Assembly (NCBI RefSeq): GCF_932294415.1
Contig: NC_065535.1
Coordinates: forward strand, 88,118,862-88,182,861
Direction of reading: 5' to 3'
Length of the DNA: 64,000 bases
Origin: Quercus robur
Lineage: Eukaryota; Streptophyta; Magnoliopsida; Fagales; Fagaceae
Shown here: positions 56,101-64,000 of the stretch, one piece after another
How the letters are laid out: each line of letters starts with the position of its first letter
How positions within the stretch are numbered: the first letter of the stretch is position 1
Notes under the pieces: generated by a model
Seen by the model: only the letters and a program-made list of their open reading frames with translations
Databases searched by the model: none
Told to the model about the DNA's origin: nothing
Translations under genes and position numbers: made by a program

Positions 56101-56421
56101 AACCAAACGGAAAGAGAGAAGCACTTGATAAATCTTTCATAATAAACCAAAAAAAAAAAAAAAAGCAGTTCCATTCACAGGGAAAAGCAATTCGGAAGCT
56201 TAAACTTGGAAAAACATTCTTTTTATTATTATTTGTTTTGGGATATTGAAATATAAAACAGGAAAAAGGAAAAAAAAAAGGTATAGAGGAGGAATAGATA
56301 GAGAAAAGAGGAGACCTCTCAAAGCTTGTTTGGAGACGTAGTTGAAGGTGGAAGGAGCGGTGGGATGCGGTGGTGGTGGTGGTGGTGGTCGGTCATCAAC
56401 AGCTCTAAACTTGAACTCCAT
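39334..56421 (-). CDS. Protein with two U1-type C2H2 zinc fingers, 3 exons, 442 aa, 15-kb intron
   Basis: Exons, minus strand: 56421-56316, 55750-55335, 40140-39334; the 1,329-bp joined frame is open. Residues 1-35 begin [18 protein letters not shown]. Residues about 57-110 form a charged coiled coil ([32 protein letters not shown]). Exon 3 carries finger 1 (C214, C217, H230, H236; SCAICQV to GRKHKAK) and finger 2 (C352, C355, H368, H374; WCEMCQK to GKKHRAR), both C-x2-C-x12-H-x5-H as in U1-type, matrin-like fingers that often contact RNA. The tail ends VIVIVDAD. The exon join DKLIVL|AKPTPN matches my memory of related plant proteins. Intron 2 (40141-55334) holds several transposons. An upstream in-frame ATG at 56442 is possible. 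Role unknown, probably nuclear and RNA-related. Confidence 0.85.
40475..43965 (-). mobile_element. RTE-type LINE relic in intron 2 of the zinc-finger gene
   Basis: On the minus strand, about 43965-43560 gives endonuclease-like pieces ([20 protein letters not shown], then a GGDLN-like end), 43248-42868 the linker ([39 protein letters not shown]), and 42366-42178 an RT piece (GLHQ-like then [18 protein letters not shown]). The low-coordinate end near 40485-40530 carries ACCAAGCCTTAGTCCCAAAA and GGGACCGGCTATGAAT, the familiar antisense of a plant RTE 3' end. A similar block near 43450 may be a second end. Frames are heavily broken, and an L1 3' piece is inserted at 41809-42116. Confidence 0.75.
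41809..42116 (-). mobile_element. L1-type LINE 3' end, 5'-truncated, nested in the RTE relic
   Basis: A T tract at 41809-41825 (the poly-A tail on the minus strand) is followed by TGATAGATAATGGAATTG. The coding remnant gives the ORF2 C-terminal pattern [20 protein letters not shown] and HTLLEWS. About 300 bp long, typical of a truncated insertion. Confidence 0.7.
43995..44364. mobile_element. TIR element of the GGTTGGG/CCCAACC family
   Basis: The left end GGCTCTGGTTGGTTGGGAG and the right end, reversed, GCTGTCTTTGGTTGGGGTG are inverted repeats. The left half is rich in GGATGGAAAA and the right half in TTTTCCATCC-like blocks. The two open frames across it are low-complexity. No clear target duplication. 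Confidence 0.65.
44365..46324. other. Intron 2 sequence, no recognised element
   Basis: AT-rich intron with A and T tracts (about 45191-45206, 45612-45631), a short (TA)n at about 46112-46131, and a partial GGAGGATG...GGTTGG copy at about 46160-46290 from the same TIR family as 43995-44364. The minus-strand open frame at 45575-45823 has no known domain. Confidence 0.5.
46325..47152 (+). mobile_element. 5'-truncated L1-type LINE, opposite strand to the host gene
   Basis: The plus strand encodes the end of ORF2: [55 protein letters not shown] and [20 protein letters not shown], ending at a stop near 47029. A short 3' UTR and an A10 tail (47141-47151) follow. The frame changes once near 46605. 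It is related in its 3' part to the LINE at 47368-53145. The left end is approximate and no target duplication could be fixed. Confidence 0.85.
47457..50116 (-). pseudogene. LINE ORF2 3' part: reverse transcriptase and zf-RVT, broken
   Basis: In successive open pieces: [15 protein letters not shown] (50116-49823), [12 protein letters not shown] and DFRPISLV (49735-49493), [35 protein letters not shown] and [11 protein letters not shown] (49379-48768), then [39 protein letters not shown] and [18 protein letters not shown] (48557-47457). The polymerase FADD box is FAND. The final stop is at 47457. Confidence 0.9.
50007..51116 (-). CDS. LINE ORF2 5' part: AP endonuclease (frame broken downstream)
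   Basis: The frame starts [19 protein letters not shown] and shows the endonuclease motifs [38 protein letters not shown] and LSDHFPI, with catalytic Glu, Asp and His in place. The linker to the reverse transcriptase follows. Near 50051 an A-tract length change moves the reading frame; the other frame continues with [19 protein letters not shown]. Endonuclease-directed target-primed reverse transcription is the known mechanism of this family. Confidence 0.9.
   Translation of the reverse strand: MNLKILSWNVRGLNEKEKWLKVRNFLCSWRADIVCLQETKLEWVTRGLVRSIWSCPYIDWLYLGSEGASGRILLMWDRRVVEKIEEAVGHFSISCRFKNVSDQFEWAFIGIYGPNLNRKRQLMWEELAGLISWWNLPWCLGGDFNIIRFPSERLGAGRFTRCMYDFLDFISLHGLMDNPLEGGLFTWSNSTSASRIDWFLFSPALVEYFSHFSQKRLPRVLSDHFPIILESGSHRRGQIPFRFENMWLKAEGFLDKVKSWWENYHFQGTPSYILAKKLTALKTDLKKWNETDFGNITVKKQQLWSKLNALDVKEDNQPLSEEEKLDQATFRADLEKVALLEEISWRQKSTKCFFFKGGRFQYEVFSQDS
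51113..51958 (-). CDS. LINE second ORF, acidic, 281 aa
   Basis: An intact acidic, Ser-rich frame ([18 protein letters not shown]) with a central [20 protein letters not shown] stretch. It ends [20 protein letters not shown], a tail I recall directly before the endonuclease in plant L1 elements. Its TGA overlaps the ATG of ORF2 as ATGA. In many elements this region is the C-terminal part of ORF1, so it could be a split ORF1; no motif for an enzyme is visible. Confidence 0.75.
   Translation of the reverse strand: MIDAEPTLTHMEPTCTEKLLSVPDNSDAFDTESMSSDASVDESLCSDGDVALQRNIQQIIHQHTDNVIKKWGNSKQWVLELQDGKRVVVPIQISLPPGAVDVGVDDSNQLAMVPGVALESKELNLELEKGIDVIVEVWVSDICSEDASQFADSSPPLNVDPLAFSLPLGAMDISDQPATLDVETLLGKEIYSEWFQDKFSGFDDFLGTSLKGLEEPATKFLLAVEAEIQQRAIKEKTDKAEKSSGRKGIRELRGLFSSVNYGLASSRRTSYGKDRALIVSQ
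52031..53110 (-). CDS. LINE ORF1 protein with NPKP-rich tail, 359 aa
   Basis: This is the intact first frame of the LINE. The N-terminal 150 residues form a domain with [38 protein letters not shown] and [20 protein letters not shown], a pattern I recall from ORF1 of plant L1 elements and that may bind nucleic acid (inference). No CCHC knuckle is seen. Residues from about 265 are low-complexity with repeated SNPKP/NPKP and KPKP units, basic and proline-rich. An alternative start lies eight codons in (MGGSLFFF). It is separated from the next frame by about 70 bases. Confidence 0.8.
   Translation of the reverse strand: MQEFIRVMGGSLFFFVESKSFEFSVEEGGSFFLLRIFERGRDSLRSVFLGKESAKRLFSMMENFIYSESPGHFARTVRDGETVFILQSGSNAHGSFLMISELSHGRWKGFIVVPEGKLGSGWRGFVCHLKKALALGNLAINLPPKLLPGSEFQASKSFAVAVVQGRQSEPKVHRLAAEELAQTQDSHDKVNPKHLMLDSRIPNIANLGSQTQDSRESYLGKENALIGALHSPVFSDGTEGEVHLDLCIRLVCGPLGTWEISWSKVTEVDPSFSQSSNPKPIDSFKPKHTPTPPVGQYSNPKPFQASNPKPISNPKPTQTSAFGWPNTKPKALPASNPKPNHKPVYKWKPKPHRPSLTQY
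53158..55334. other. Remaining 5' part of zinc-finger gene intron 2
   Basis: AT-rich intron without a recognised element. The repeated phrase TGCTGCTCTAGCTA occurs near 54034 and 54244. Open frames are short and featureless. Confidence 0.5.
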
Positions 56422-59193
56422 CACAGACACAGATCTATACACAGAGAGAGTGAGAGAGAATTTGAAATTTTGAGAGTGTGGGTAGTAGTGGAATCAATGA
56501 AGGATGTGTGACTGTGAGTACTGGAGTGGGGAAGATAAAGTAGGCGCGTGACTGGAGATGCCAAGGATGTGCATGGTGGGAAGGTCAAAAGGTTAGGGCA
56601 GAGAGAGAGAGGGAGAGAGTGGCGTATCGGTATGTCCGTGCATATGTATGAAATTGTGAAAATAAGGTGTCGTGTCGGAAGTCAAAATTGTACTCTTGTA
56701 TGTGTGAGTGTCCCAAGTCCCAACCCGGGAACCAGTTTGAGTTCTTGTGGGTGCGTCCACACTGCGGAGAAGTGTGATAACAAATTCCGCAACTTTTCTT
56801 TTTTTTTTTTTTTTATGAGAAACAATTCCGCAACTTTATTCACAAGTCTCACGTGTGTCCCTCTGGCCTCCATCTCATCTTACTTGTATTTTTTTTTTTT
56901 GATAGTCCCTCGTCTTACTTGTATAGTTCATACTAGTAAACTCACTTGAATTTGAATTTGAATTTGAAAACAATATTTTAAAAAAACCTCACCTGTACAT
57001 CTCATAATCATGATTAGGATTGCATAGAAGTTATTTCGCAACCGACATTCCAATCGGGTTTCACACAGCTCAAATTGTTAAAGGAGGTGGTTGATAGGGG
57101 CAAAGGTGGTGATTGATATACTCCTTTCCAATGTCGGTCAACTAGTATGTCAATCATATGTTTTGGATCTCAACAATCATCAAACCGATTGTCAACCTTA
57201 TATATATACCTATATATTTTACAAAATACTTTAAAAAATACCCAAAAACCAAAGTTCAAATTTATGTTACGAGATTTCCACATCAACCCAAGTCAAATTT
57301 GAGACTTCCTCCCTCACACCCACAACAAAACCAACTACCATTTCATATGTTGTCTTTGATCTTCAAGCAAAAGTTGGAGTTGTCATATCTTCCATTGTTT
57401 CTTCCTTTGCCTACCATTTTTCTTAGATTCAATTACTTGGATTGAGCCCAAAAAACTCACTCGACCAAGACCAACAAATCGACACCTAATGGGGTTGATC
57501 AGTACAGTTCGGGCCTAACCAACTAGAATGGTTCAATTACATAAACCCAAAAAAATCCAATCATTTTAACCAATGAACAATGCTAATTATGACCTTGTCA
57601 AGCAAAGTAAAAGATATTTGAATTATACAAAGGGGGGGGGGGGGGGGGGGGAAGAAAAGAAAGAAAAAGTAGAGATTGAGTGCAATGCCTCAAGTGCATT
57701 GGACCAGTCGCAATAATACACATAGTAAAAAATGAACACGTATCATCATCAAAATGAATCTAATATATTAGAGTGCACTAGACTCAAGTCAAGTCCTCAA
57801 ATCAAAATCCAAGAGGTTTCAACCCCTCACAAGATTTTATCTTACACTTACACACCATTGCTCTTTATTATCAACCTTGAAATTAAAAACGAATTGGCAC
57901 CAATATACGATGTTACAGTGGATGGCTTCCCATGAGCTCATGAATAACAAGATTAAAAGAAGACAAGGAGGTAGAGTCGATGAGGTTGCCCAGACCTACT
58001 CGCATAGCCCTTTCACTTCCAATTTGATCCAGTAATTGAGATCGCAATGGCAAGATATAAGGATTGACTAATTTGTAAGATCGTGAGTTCTATTATGGTA
58101 ACTATTGTACCAATAATATCTTAAAAGGAAACACATTGAATTCAAAAGGAATGCATATTTCATTGTTCATTAATCCATAAAAATATAATTTTACAACAAC
58201 CTTCTCCTATAAAATGTAATTTGGGATGGGGCAAAGGAGGTCAAGCCCCCGATGCCAGACAAAATTGTCATCTCAATGTACTTATGCTAATAAGTATTAC
58301 ATTATGGACAAAATTTAGTTACAAAATTAGTTATAACATAAGGTTATAACCTTACTTAATATTTTTTTATTAGATATGAATTTTGATAAATCTACCGTTG
58401 GATTATTTCTTCTTTATATGTCCCCCATACTTGTAAAATTTATAAAAAAATTAAAGATCAATAGTTATGTCATCAATAAATTGTTTAAATTGTAAGTTTT
58501 TGTAATTTAAAATTATGCATAAAATATAAGATTATAAATCATATAATAAATAACATCCAATTAACACAAAAGTTGACATATGTATTAAGAGTATAAAGAA
58601 AATGCAACTCACCAGTTAAAATTTCAAAATATGCAATAATATTTATTTTATTGAGTAAGGTTGTAACTTTATACTACAATCAATTTTGTAACTAAGTTTT
58701 ATCCTTACATTAGGGCTACTTACTAATAGGGTTGTACATGAACTAAGTGTAACCATATATTACACCTTTAGAATTGCTTATTTAATTTGATTTTGAATAT
58801 GAGTTGAACTCAAGTTAATTACCAAACTAAATATATAATATGGTTAAGCTTGATTCAATTTTTTTGTCAAAATAGGTTTGAGCTTGTTTATGAGCTACAT
58901 AATTAACTTATTATTTTTTCATATATAATGAACACTACAACTACATTTTTTTATCACCCACAAATCTATACTAATAATTTATAAAAATTAAATTCATCAA
59001 CCTTATATTATTAAAAAATATATACCATTTTTTACTACAAAATAAACTATCTGTATTATCTATAAATAACAATTAATAAGTTGATATTTTATCAACCTAT
59101 TATAAACTTATAGTTTACACAGTTCCATCTTAAGTCTATATAATCTAAAGTTTTATACCAAGCTAAGCTTGGTATAACATCTTGAGTCATTTA
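56422..59193. other. Intergenic region between the zinc-finger gene and eIFiso4G, no supported gene
   Basis: Between the zinc-finger gene start and the convergently placed 3' end of the next gene. It holds the probable promoter and leader of the zinc-finger gene (GA-rich at about 56445-56460 and 56598-56622), a T tract near 56800-56813, and a G20 run at 57632-57651. No coding sequence is recognised. Confidence 0.6.
57632..57651. repeat. G20 homopolymer tract
   Basis: Twenty consecutive G followed by a GAAGAAAAGAAAG purine stretch. It could fold as a G-quadruplex; it could also reflect assembly uncertainty in tract length. Confidence 0.9.
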
Positions 59194-59337
59194 GGCCCTA
59201 TTTGGTAGAGTGGTTTTACAACACGTTTTCAGTATTTAAACAACATTATATTACACACATTTCCATACACTTTTTCACCCACACAAATTTCAAAAAAATA
59301 CAAACAACGTTATTAGAACAATATTTCCAAATGACCC
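59194..59337 (+). mobile_element. Short MITE (144 bp), TTA target duplication, at the eIFiso4G 3' end
   Basis: Flanked by TTA (59191-59193, 59338-59340). The ends are GGCCCTATTTGGTAGAG and, reversed, GGGTCATTTGGAAATATTG. It is homologous along its length to the element at 3599-3735 in the opposite orientation. It ends 19 bp from the eIFiso4G stop codon, so it probably forms part of that gene's 3' UTR. Confidence 0.85.
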
Positions 59338-59356
59338 TTAACATTCTACTAAAATA

Positions 59357-62300
59357 TCACTCATCATCAGATGCTTGTGATTCCAAAACACTCTGTCCAG
59401 GAGTGGAATTAGCAAGCCGCACTGCTGCACCAGATATAGTTTTTTGCAACCGCTCATCTTCCACCTTCATAACCACCTTATTCACCACTGTAAAATCCAA
59501 GACCCCAGCCAAAACTAGTTTCCCAATAATTTCACCAAAACCATTTGGTGCTTTGGGTACATCAAGACTAACATCATCCAACATTGAGCCATAAAGTAAA
59601 CATCCAAGCTCTATGTCTCCATCTGCAAGAACTTTCTCAGCAAACAGATACTCAAGAAGCTTCGCAACTGGTTCAGCACATGGTGGACTTTTCTCTAGTC
59701 CAAGGGAAATAGCTTCCTTGACAACCTCAGGGTGGTAAGCTGGATAATTTAGTTCCTTCACACACTTTAGCGCTTCGTCCAAAAGCCTGACAGTGAAATA
59801 TTCCTCAACAAGATAGACTGTTTTTCTCTGAAGATTATTCAACCTTGCAGTTGTTTTGGTCATGGGGAGGAAGCCACCTGGGCTGCTATCCCCTAGATTC
59901 TGTGATTCTGAGTATTTTTCAGGGATATTTTTGGCTTTTACCTGCAAAAAATAAAGATACAGAAAAGGGATAGTTACACATTTACAAATCAGTACAACAA
60001 GAAGCAAATCAAAAGTTTATGGACACAACTTTTGTATAAGAAATTAGCTATGTGTACCTCTTCAGGCCTGGCAACCCAATTGTTTGCTCTCAAATCGAGC
60101 AGATCACGAATCATGAACCTCAGTAGTGGGGCCAGTTGCATGCTGGTGCTCATATCATTCAACTGCCTAAAGTACACATCATTTTTACAGCGTGATGTTG
60201 GGCTCTCATCAAACTGCTTACCAACAGTGATTAATAACTGGCATAAGGCTTCAACATTTTCTTCATTGGGTTGAAACTTGCTATCAGCTGGTCCAAGAAG
60301 ATCCTGTTCACGTACACAAGTAACCATGAGCCATATAAATAACAATCAAAATATTTACAATGTATTTGAACAATATATGGCATAAGCCTATTGTATAAAA
60401 AAATATTACATTTAGAAAGAAAATAAAGAAGGCAAAGAGAAAACACTATGGATTTAACATGGTTCAACCAACATCCATGACAGAAAATTTTTAACAATTA
60501 CATTTTTAATATATTTTTGTTGGCTTGATGATAATGAGCAATCATCATGAAGTAAATTGAAAATTTATCGTCTATAAAGTTTATATTAAAAAATGTATAT
60601 ATAGTAAACTCTTGAAAATTCTATCTTATCATAAAATAAAATTCATCTTTTATCAAATTCCATAATGGAACCTTAAAATTTTCATTTTACCAATTTGGAC
60701 AATTCTTTTTTAAGAGTACCATTGGACTAGTCCAAATATTTGGACCTCGACTAATATCAGAATGAGAACCTGAACAACATGATGAACAATCCTTTCAAAC
60801 ATTATCCTCTGCTTCATGAGCTCTCCAATTAACTGAATGTTTCCAAGAAAACGACGCTTGAGCATTCTTTCTCTAACCCTACGGCCCATTGTTTGCTCTG
60901 GAGCAGTCATACGCCGTATTTCTTTTGTCAGTTCATCAACACCCTCAAATGTCTCCTGGCATTTATTCAATAGGACTCGCGTGACAGTTATGTTTCTACC
61001 ATCAGGTTCATCAGATGGGAAACTCGGGAGCTTTTGATTAAGATCAGAACACAGGAGAGCGTACATGGGACAATATGCAGGTTCTGTCACAGCCTTGTTA
61101 TATATCAGTGTGACAGTCCCCTGTATTCCAAGTCACAGGAAAATTTTCACATAAAGGTAAACAAGACAATGTTTCTAAAATGTGGCATTTGGATGTGTTA
61201 ATTAATGAAACTTAGAAAAAAAAAAAAAAAAAAGCTTAACCACTAAGGTTTCAGCTGAATTAATTCCACTGTAAACTGGGTGATCCTGTAGCCGATCAAA
61301 CTTAGCTGGGGTATGCTTGTTCAGTATCCTGCAACGGAATAGAAATTAGTATTTAGCATCACCTGCATCTTTTATAACTAAATGCTTTAAAACCAAGGCT
61401 ATACATTTGGGTTGGGGTTTTTCTCTGGTGGGGGGTGTGCAAGTTACTGATAATAAAATGGAATTACCATATGACATTAAACAATGCTGTCATTAGGTTC
61501 CAGATTAATAGATTATTATGATATAAGTTATCTTTACTGTTTTGAAACAAGTGTCAAGGTCAACAGTGGCAGCTAACAAAAAGTAAGGATATAAGAATGC
61601 AATGATTCGTTTAATCATATAGGCAATAGTGAATGCATCATCAACATCAATTTTATCCTATCTAAGGAAAGGTTACTGTTAGAATTGTGTGGTTAAATGA
61701 TTAAATTTACCATATCCCAGGAGCTTTTGGGACAATTGGTAATTTAATAGTTACAATCATTTAAAACATACCCTGTACATCACATCTTTTGTTAAGGACA
61801 GTACTAGTAAAGAGTCTTTACAAAAGACGGTTCAAGGGATGGGGGTGGAGATTTGTTAATTCTAATCCATGAAAGGAATAAATTTGGAGGTTTTCTAGTT
61901 AGTTTTGCAACCCCACATTAGCTAAAAGAATAATATGGAGGTGCAATATTCCTATATATTAAGAATTTAAGAGTACTGTTAATCCCAAATTGATAATAAT
62001 AAGGTAGAGAGGTTGGATAATCCCTATAAATAGAGTGATGGTTTTGTCTGATAGAGCATTTTTCTGACAGCATCTAGAAATTTCAAGATTTGGATTATTG
62101 TTAAAACTTGAAAAGGCTAACAAGGTTCAGAGTCAACAATCCATGTTAACTATTGATCTATTCATAATTTCATATAACAAAGGGAAATCAAAGAGTTAAT
62201 CAGCACATGAGGTAAGAATCATATATCCTGCAGAAGCAGCACAACTATGATATTTTAATATATCACCTATCTGCTGCTGTTTTCAAGATACGTTCGTTTT

Positions 62301-63305
62301 CAGAGAGATTTTCACTTCTAGCTGACCATAATAAGTCAGATTTTTGTTGAGGTCCTTCCTGATAATTAAAACAACAGCAACAATTAAACTCAAGTATTCG
62401 AAGTAAAGCCAAAGGAAAGCTACAAATACACAAAGGCATAATTTTGATGTAAAATTTGCCCAGAAAAAGAGGCAAAGGATAAATTGCTAATTCTGACATT
62501 CATACATACTTTCAAAATTAAATGTTGACATTTCATTTAGACACAAGACCAAAAGTATCCATTCTAAAGCTATTTTATATACAGTATAACAGAGTCTATT
62601 TCCTATCAGAAGTAAGGGAAGGATGTAAGCAAAGTTAAAAAGATCCAATTAATCATGCTTATATTCATGCATGTTTACAGCATGACCTACATACATACAT
62701 GCATAGTCTCAATTCAGCCAATCAAAGAAGAGAAAGTGAATCTATGATAATATATCTTTCTTTTAAATCTTGACACTTGAGAGGTTGCACAACTCAGTAT
62801 AGACTTTGTGATGGCTACAATGTTAAACTTTTGACTTCAGGATATAAATTAGTAATTTTATGAGTGTGTTTAGATTTTGCTTATTTTCAACACCTTATTT
62901 GCATGGTGTTTATCAAAAAATACAATTTTTGATAATTTTTATGTTAAATGTGTTACACAAAAAGTTAAAAGTTAGATTATTTGCAAAAAAAAAAAAATTT
63001 AGACAAAAGGCAAAAAAACAAAAAAAATTTAAAGCAATTCCCCAACACACAATCACATGGTAATCTGTTTACCTCTAGTGACAAACTTTTAGCTTTTATG
63101 TACAACTTTTTAAAATCTAATTCTTTCTAATTTTTCAAAGTACAAGAATATTTCAGCGCATTTTCAATAAAAGCCATCAACAAAAAACTAAATAAACTGA
63201 TACTAAAGTAATATAAAGTGCTGAAAGTTTATTTACTTTTTTTCTTCTAGACAACCATCGGTTTCTGGTCTCCGGATTATTTGTCAAATGCTGATTAAAT
63301 TGTAC
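59357..63305 (-). CDS. eIFiso4G-type translation initiation factor, 3' part (MIF4G and MA3 domains); 5' exons beyond the window
   Basis: Exons, minus strand: 63305-63237 (less sure), 62358-62267, 61328-61241, 61120-60770, 60303-60058, 59941-59357; phases match throughout and the stop is TGA. The MIF4G part runs from KTAADRILNKHTPAKFDRL through YNKAVTEPAYCPMYALLCSD, LLNKCQETFEGVDELTKEI, LGNIQLIGELMKQRIMFERI and RFMIRDLLDLRANNWVARPE. The MA3 part has LVEEYFTVRLLDEALKCVKE and AISLGLEKSPPCAEPVAKLL. In plants eIFiso4G scaffolds eIFiso4E and eIF4A for cap-dependent translation in the cytosol. The join between MIF4G and MA3 is only about 40 residues (VKAKNIPEKYSESQNLGD onward), much shorter than the Pro/Gly-rich linker I recall for Arabidopsis eIFiso4G1. 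The N-terminal exons and eIFiso4E-binding site would lie past 64000. Confidence 0.88.
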
Positions 63306-64000
63306 CTAAAAAAATGAGAATATATGTTAGTAAATAAGATTTTTCTTTTGTTGAGAAGTGCAAGTAAGAAAGTTACGGAACCAACCAACCGACACTACAG
63401 TGTGTCCGATCGTGACAGTAAACTCATTAACAAAAAGTAAAAGATTCCTAGCACGTAAATTTCCTACTTAAAAGACCCAACCAACCAATACACCAATTTA
63501 ACACTAAATTTTATAACTTGGTAAACTGGCAGATCATGTAAGTTGTGAGGGAAAAAAAAAAGCCCTGTTCATGAAATCTAATATAAGACATATGGCAAGT
63601 GGTGTCATATTGGGTCTAGTATACTGGATACTAAATCCAAGCCATGTTCAAGAAAAATAATAATAGGTCCATATAAAGAGTGGCGGGCAGAAAGCATTAA
63701 TATGAGCATGTGTGCTATTTTTATCACATGTCCGCATCGTGTTGACTCTAGCGCATTGGAGCTAAGTCTTACTCTTATGAAATGGGGTATGAAAGCTTAG
63801 GGGCTTGTTTTTTTAAAGGGTATTCTTAGGGACCCGAACACAAAATCCTGCAGTGTTTCACTATTTAAGAGTATATAATCTAAAAGATTCACTAATAATA
63901 GTTACGTAATAATACAAGTTAGTATGAGATTTGACGATAAGTACTGACCATCTTACTCTTAGTAACATCCGAGTGAGGCTTAACATTAGATGCCACTAAT
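63306..64000 (-). other. Intron of the eIFiso4G-type gene, running off the window
   Basis: No exon was recognised here on the minus strand. The sequence is AT-rich and without a clear repeat. The gene's 5' exons are expected beyond the right edge. Confidence 0.45.

Overview
This is a stretch of plant nuclear DNA. It has AT-rich introns and intergenic sequence, GT-AG introns, many small TIR elements with TTA/TAA target duplications, L1- and RTE-type LINE remains, and host genes with plant-only architectures. The gene set and repeat style suggest a woody eudicot, possibly Fagaceae-like, but the species is an inference and cannot be fixed from sequence alone.

Left third (1-26.3 kb): a tandem segmental duplication. 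The unit is a plus-strand serine carboxypeptidase-like (SCPL, family S10) gene facing the 3' half of a minus-strand YbaB/EbfC-family (STIC2-like) plastid gene. Unit 1 has an intact nine-exon SCPL gene (703-5265) and a decayed STIC2 3' fragment. Unit 2 has a second intact SCPL gene (9812-13070) and another decayed STIC2 fragment. Unit 3 keeps only SCPL exons 8-9 as a pseudogene (17950-18592), but beside the only full STIC2-like gene (seven exons, 26275 down to 19155, 196 aa). The copies differ by a 976-bp Mutator-like element with a 9-bp target duplication, a Tourist-like MITE, a LINE fragment, LTR-like fossil sequence and a 1.2-kb intron indel. The two SCPL proteins are about 90% identical except in exon 6, where 54 of about 134 residues differ.

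Middle (26.3-39 kb): mostly intergenic MITEs, one with a CCGG-rich element nested in it, and microsatellites. One plus-strand gene (34443-36438, four exons, 262 aa) encodes a coiled-coil protein with four tandem 23-residue repeats centred on DLNQ.

Right part (39-64 kb, minus strand): a three-exon gene for a 442-aa protein with two U1-type C2H2 zinc fingers runs from 56421 to 39334. Its second intron is 15.2 kb and holds a 5.8-kb L1-type LINE with a 12-bp target duplication, a 5'-truncated L1 in the opposite orientation, a decayed RTE-type LINE with an L1 3' end nested in it, and a MITE. From 59357 to beyond the window lies the 3' part of an eIFiso4G-type translation initiation factor gene (MIF4G and MA3 domains).

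The genes show no shared pathway. The notable biology is the expansion and divergence of the SCPL pair, the pattern of duplication and decay around STIC2, and the transposon load in introns. I found no CRISPR array, operon-like defence system or other clearly new multi-gene system.
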